Source of the DNA: Lentisphaerota bacterium
GTDB taxonomy: Bacteria; Verrucomicrobiota; Lentisphaeria; Victivallales; GWF2-50-93
NCBI GenBank assembly: GCA_025360875.1
Contig: JANYBI010000023.1
Location: 1-7,680 of the forward strand
Reading direction: 5' to 3'
DNA length: 7,680 bases
Part shown: positions 4,933 to 7,680 of the stretch, in pieces
Numbering within the stretch: the first letter of the stretch is position 1
How the letters are laid out: each line of letters begins with the position of its first letter
Notes under the pieces: model-generated
Told to the model about the DNA's origin: nothing
Database searches by the model: none
What the model saw: the letters and a program-made list of their open reading frames with translations, nothing else
Translations under genes and position numbers: made by a program

Positions 4933-7680
4933 ATGAGATACTGTCTTTTCGGATTGACCGCCCTCATGCTGATGTCCTTCATCCCCCTAAGCGCACAGGA
5001 CGCAGCGCCAATCTCCCCATTCGATCCTCTCATAGTCAAGGAGGATCTTGACCAGCCTTCCTTCACGCAATGGGTGGACGGCAAGGAAAGCCAGGTAACC
5101 GTCGAAGGCACGGTACGTCATCCGTCATATGCGGTATGGACACGCAACTCACGCCCTGAATGGTGCGGGATCCCCACGTTCGGAGAGGGAAAGAAACTCG
5201 GTCCCCGGCATATCCGCATCGGATTCTCAAAGCCGATCCAGATAGGTTCGCTGCTGACCGGAGGAAATGGCCGCGTTAGCGTTCTCAAGCCTGATGCGAC
5301 ATTTCCCGGCGACATAGCGGACGATTCACAGTGGCTGCCCGCGGAAAGGATCGCAGGCGACAAGATCTCAAAGGATGGACAGGGATTCCTGATGTGGATT
5401 CTTCCTCCGGACACCCAGACTCAGGCCATCCGCTTCACACACGAGCCAAAGGCGACGGACCGTTCCTTTGCCGGTTCCCTGGGCGGAGTCTGGCTCCTCT
5501 CTGGACGTTTTGCGAATCTCGCACCTCAGGCAAAAGTCTCTGCGTCCGTCAATGAAAACAAGACAGGTTCGATTGCGAACGAGCAGAACGACTGCTGGAG
5601 CGCCTGGGACAACTGGAACGATGCCATCCCGCCGAAACCTGTCGCTGAACAGTCCCCGTGGGTGATGCTGGCCTGGCCTGAACCCGTGACAATAAGCGGT
5701 CTTGCGGCATTGTTCGGCGGTTTCGGTTCCGCAGAAGTACAGACCTTTGCCGGTCCCAAGGACAAGAATCCCGCGGAAGCTGTCGATTCAGATTGGAAGC
5801 CGATCAAAGCGTTCAACGATCTCCAGAGCTGGTACCCGTTGCAGCTGCCTGTGCAATGGATGGACTTCGGCACAAATGTCACTACGAAGGCGATCCGGGT
5901 CAGGATGACAAAAGTCGTGCCGGAAAGCCATCCCCACCTGAATGGAAACACGAAGAACGGGCTCCGCGTATGGCTTGACGAGCTTGTCGTCCTGCATCCG
6001 CTTGGAAAGGATTCCCTGGCGACCGCGCTACCGAAGAAAATCCAGACTGTGACAGTAAATCCCCCTATTCCGATCAAGTTCAAACTGAAGGAGCCCGGTT
6101 ACGTGACGCTCGTGATCGACGATGCGAACGGGAAACGTATCCGCAATCTTGTGAGCGAGACTCCGTTCCCGGCCGGCGACAATGTCGCATGGTGGGACGG
6201 CATGGACGATGTCGGCCGTGATCCGGAGGCGGCACGCCACGGGCTTTACCATGTGCCTGGAACATTTGTAGCTCCCGGCACCTACAAGGTCAGAGGGCTC
6301 TCATACAAGGGCATAGATCTCTTCTATGAATTTCCGATCTATACGGCCGGCAGTCCTGCCTGGAACACGGCCGACAGCACCGGAGCCTGGCTCAGCAACC
6401 ACACTCCTCCATGCTGCACATTGTTCGTTCCAGCGAACCGGAACCAGTACGAAAAGGATCTGATCTACATAGGAAGCCATGTATCTGAAGGAACGCACGG
6501 GCTTGCCTGGGTTGATCTTGACGGAAAGAAGGTCGGCGGCATAAACTGGGTCGGTGGCAACTGGACAGGCGCGCAGATGCTTGCCCTTGATTCCGGAACC
6601 AATGCCGACAAAAACATCGTTCTTTTCGTCGGCTCCACTTTTGAAGGCGAGCTCCGCCTCACAGCGATGACACGCAACGGAGAGAAATCAATCTTCAAGA
6701 TGGGGAAAAAAGAGGACGGAAACAAGAATGACATTGGCGGACTTGCCGCACGCGACGGAGTCCTCATATGCAGCCTGCCGAAAAGCAACAAGCTGATATA
6801 CGTCGATGTGGCAAGCGGCAAGCAGATCAGTGAAGCGAAGATCAACGAGCCTATGGGCATTACTTTTGATACAAAGGGAAATCTTCTTGTCTTGTCCGAG
6901 AAGAAAGTCCTGCGCTACGCGATGAGCAATCCCCCTCCCAAGGAATTGCCGGCCCCTGAAGTCATTGTATCGAAAGGATTGGATCAGCCGGTACAGATAG
7001 CGGTTGACAATTTTAACACAATGTTCATATCCGACAGAGGAACCAGCCATCAGGTTAAAACTTTCAACGCCGCCGGCAAGCAGATGCGGAGCATAGGGAA
7101 GGAAGGTCTTCCAAAGGCGGGCCCCTACGATCCCATGCACATGAACAATCCCGCAGGACTTGCTGTTGACAACAAGAACCGTGTCTGGGTAACTGAACTG
7201 GACGAACAGCCGAAGCGCGTAAGCGTCTGGAAGTACGACGGGTCATTGGTCAACGCCTTCTATGGTCCGGCCGAATACGGTGGCGGCGGAATGCTTGATT
7301 CCCATGACAAGACGCTTTTCTATTATAAGGGAATGATCTTCAAGCTCGACTGGGACAAGGGCGCCTACATGCTGGAGACGGTCATATGGCGCCCCGAACC
7401 CGGCCCGAACATGCTTCCGGAGGGATTCGGCGTCGGAGGTTCTCCACAGACTGCGATATATGCGAACGGCAAGAAATATTATACCAACTGCTACAACAGC
7501 AATCCGGTGGGCGGATCTGGGGCCACGGTATGGGTCGAGAAGGACGGGCTTGCCAGGCTTGCCGCGATGCTTGGCCGCGCGAACGACTGGGCTCTTCTCA
7601 AGAGCGAGAAGTTTCTGGGTTGCTGGCCTGCAGGAGTGGATTACAAGGGGGATTACTGGCAGAACCAGGCGTTCTTCATC
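4933..7680 (+). CDS. Secreted discoidin-like / FlgD-Ig / NHL-propeller protein, 3' end beyond window
   Basis: The frame stays open for 916 codons from the ATG to the window edge, so the product is longer than what is seen. Residues 1-21 form a signal peptide (hydrophobic core, cleavage after L-S-A). Two beta-sandwich regions follow that look discoidin (F5/8 type C)-like: about 29-192 and about 193-357, the second with the typical NLAPQAKVSAS opening and a WLDELVVLHPL closing strand. Residues 377-472 are a FlgD-type Ig domain (WWDGMDD at 420-426, APGTY at 447-451) with an 18-20 residue loop between these motifs. From about 490 the protein becomes a beta-propeller with NHL-type blades, for example LDQPVQIAV and IGKEG at 721-725. 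Cell-surface or periplasmic glycan binding is a reasonable guess; no enzyme active site was recognised. It shares the FlgD-propeller core with the gene at 274 but differs in its accessory domains. It is divergent from the pseudopilin, from which 238 bp separate it, with matching operator-like sites. Confidence 0.88.
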   Translation, partial: MRYCLFGLTALMLMSFIPLSAQDAAPISPFDPLIVKEDLDQPSFTQWVDGKESQVTVEGTVRHPSYAVWTRNSRPEWCGIPTFGEGKKLGPRHIRIGFSKPIQIGSLLTGGNGRVSVLKPDATFPGDIADDSQWLPAERIAGDKISKDGQGFLMWILPPDTQTQAIRFTHEPKATDRSFAGSLGGVWLLSGRFANLAPQAKVSASVNENKTGSIANEQNDCWSAWDNWNDAIPPKPVAEQSPWVMLAWPEPVTISGLAALFGGFGSAEVQTFAGPKDKNPAEAVDSDWKPIKAFNDLQSWYPLQLPVQWMDFGTNVTTKAIRVRMTKVVPESHPHLNGNTKNGLRVWLDELVVLHPLGKDSLATALPKKIQTVTVNPPIPIKFKLKEPGYVTLVIDDANGKRIRNLVSETPFPAGDNVAWWDGMDDVGRDPEAARHGLYHVPGTFVAPGTYKVRGLSYKGIDLFYEFPIYTAGSPAWNTADSTGAWLSNHTPPCCTLFVPANRNQYEKDLIYIGSHVSEGTHGLAWVDLDGKKVGGINWVGGNWTGAQMLALDSGTNADKNIVLFVGSTFEGELRLTAMTRNGEKSIFKMGKKEDGNKNDIGGLAARDGVLICSLPKSNKLIYVDVASGKQISEAKINEPMGITFDTKGNLLVLSEKKVLRYAMSNPPPKELPAPEVIVSKGLDQPVQIAVDNFNTMFISDRGTSHQVKTFNAAGKQMRSIGKEGLPKAGPYDPMHMNNPAGLAVDNKNRVWVTELDEQPKRVSVWKYDGSLVNAFYGPAEYGGGGMLDSHDKTLFYYKGMIFKLDWDKGAYMLETVIWRPEPGPNMLPEGFGVGGSPQTAIYANGKKYYTNCYNSNPVGGSGATVWVEKDGLARLAAMLGRANDWALLKSEKFLGCWPAGVDYKGDYWQNQAFFI

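Noticed and set aside
5526..6083. A 185-codon minus-strand open frame opposite the gene at 4933
   Set aside because: No recognisable domain, and the plus-strand frame has clear domain structure through the same interval.

Overview
The window most likely comes from a bacterium of the Lentisphaerota / Victivallales or a close PVC-superphylum relative. This is inferred from protein style: a pseudopilin with the FTLIELLVVIAIIAI helix and a divergent H...DG motif, and very large secreted proteins that combine a FlgD-like Ig domain, a beta-propeller and sugar-binding-like beta-sandwiches. The coding sequence is moderately GC-rich and the spacers are clearly AT-richer. No rRNA, tRNA, CRISPR array, transposase or integrase was seen.

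Layout. 1-273: a gene-free leader holding a 27-bp repeat of the AACCACAGAGGAC type, a strong 15-bp-arm hairpin, and two tandem ~27-bp units built of 9-bp steps (TTCGTGTNN), followed by a good ribosome binding site. 274-3609 (+): a secreted 1111-residue protein with a FlgD-like domain, a propeller containing an EF-hand-type calcium loop, and a C-terminal CBM9/DOMON-like domain. 3610-3707: a short convergent spacer with another AACCACAGAGGAC copy and its inverted partner. 3708-4694 (-): a 328-residue prepilin-like protein with two FTLIELL motifs separated by a 25-codon insert. 4695-4932: a divergent regulatory region with a near-consensus promoter in each direction; each promoter is overlapped by the same bipartite inverted motif, TGTTAT(C/T)-N18-GATAACA. 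4933 to beyond 7680 (+): a second large secreted protein with two discoidin-like domains, a FlgD-like domain and an NHL-type propeller, cut off by the window end.

How the parts fit. The two large proteins share the FlgD-like/propeller plan and local motifs, so they are probably distant paralogues that work outside the cytoplasm, perhaps binding or handling glycans. No catalytic site could be assigned. The pseudopilin sits between them and appears to be co-regulated with the downstream gene through the matched operators. The points most worth a second look are these operators, the duplicated prepilin motif with its repeat-like in-frame insert, and the repeat families that bracket the first gene.
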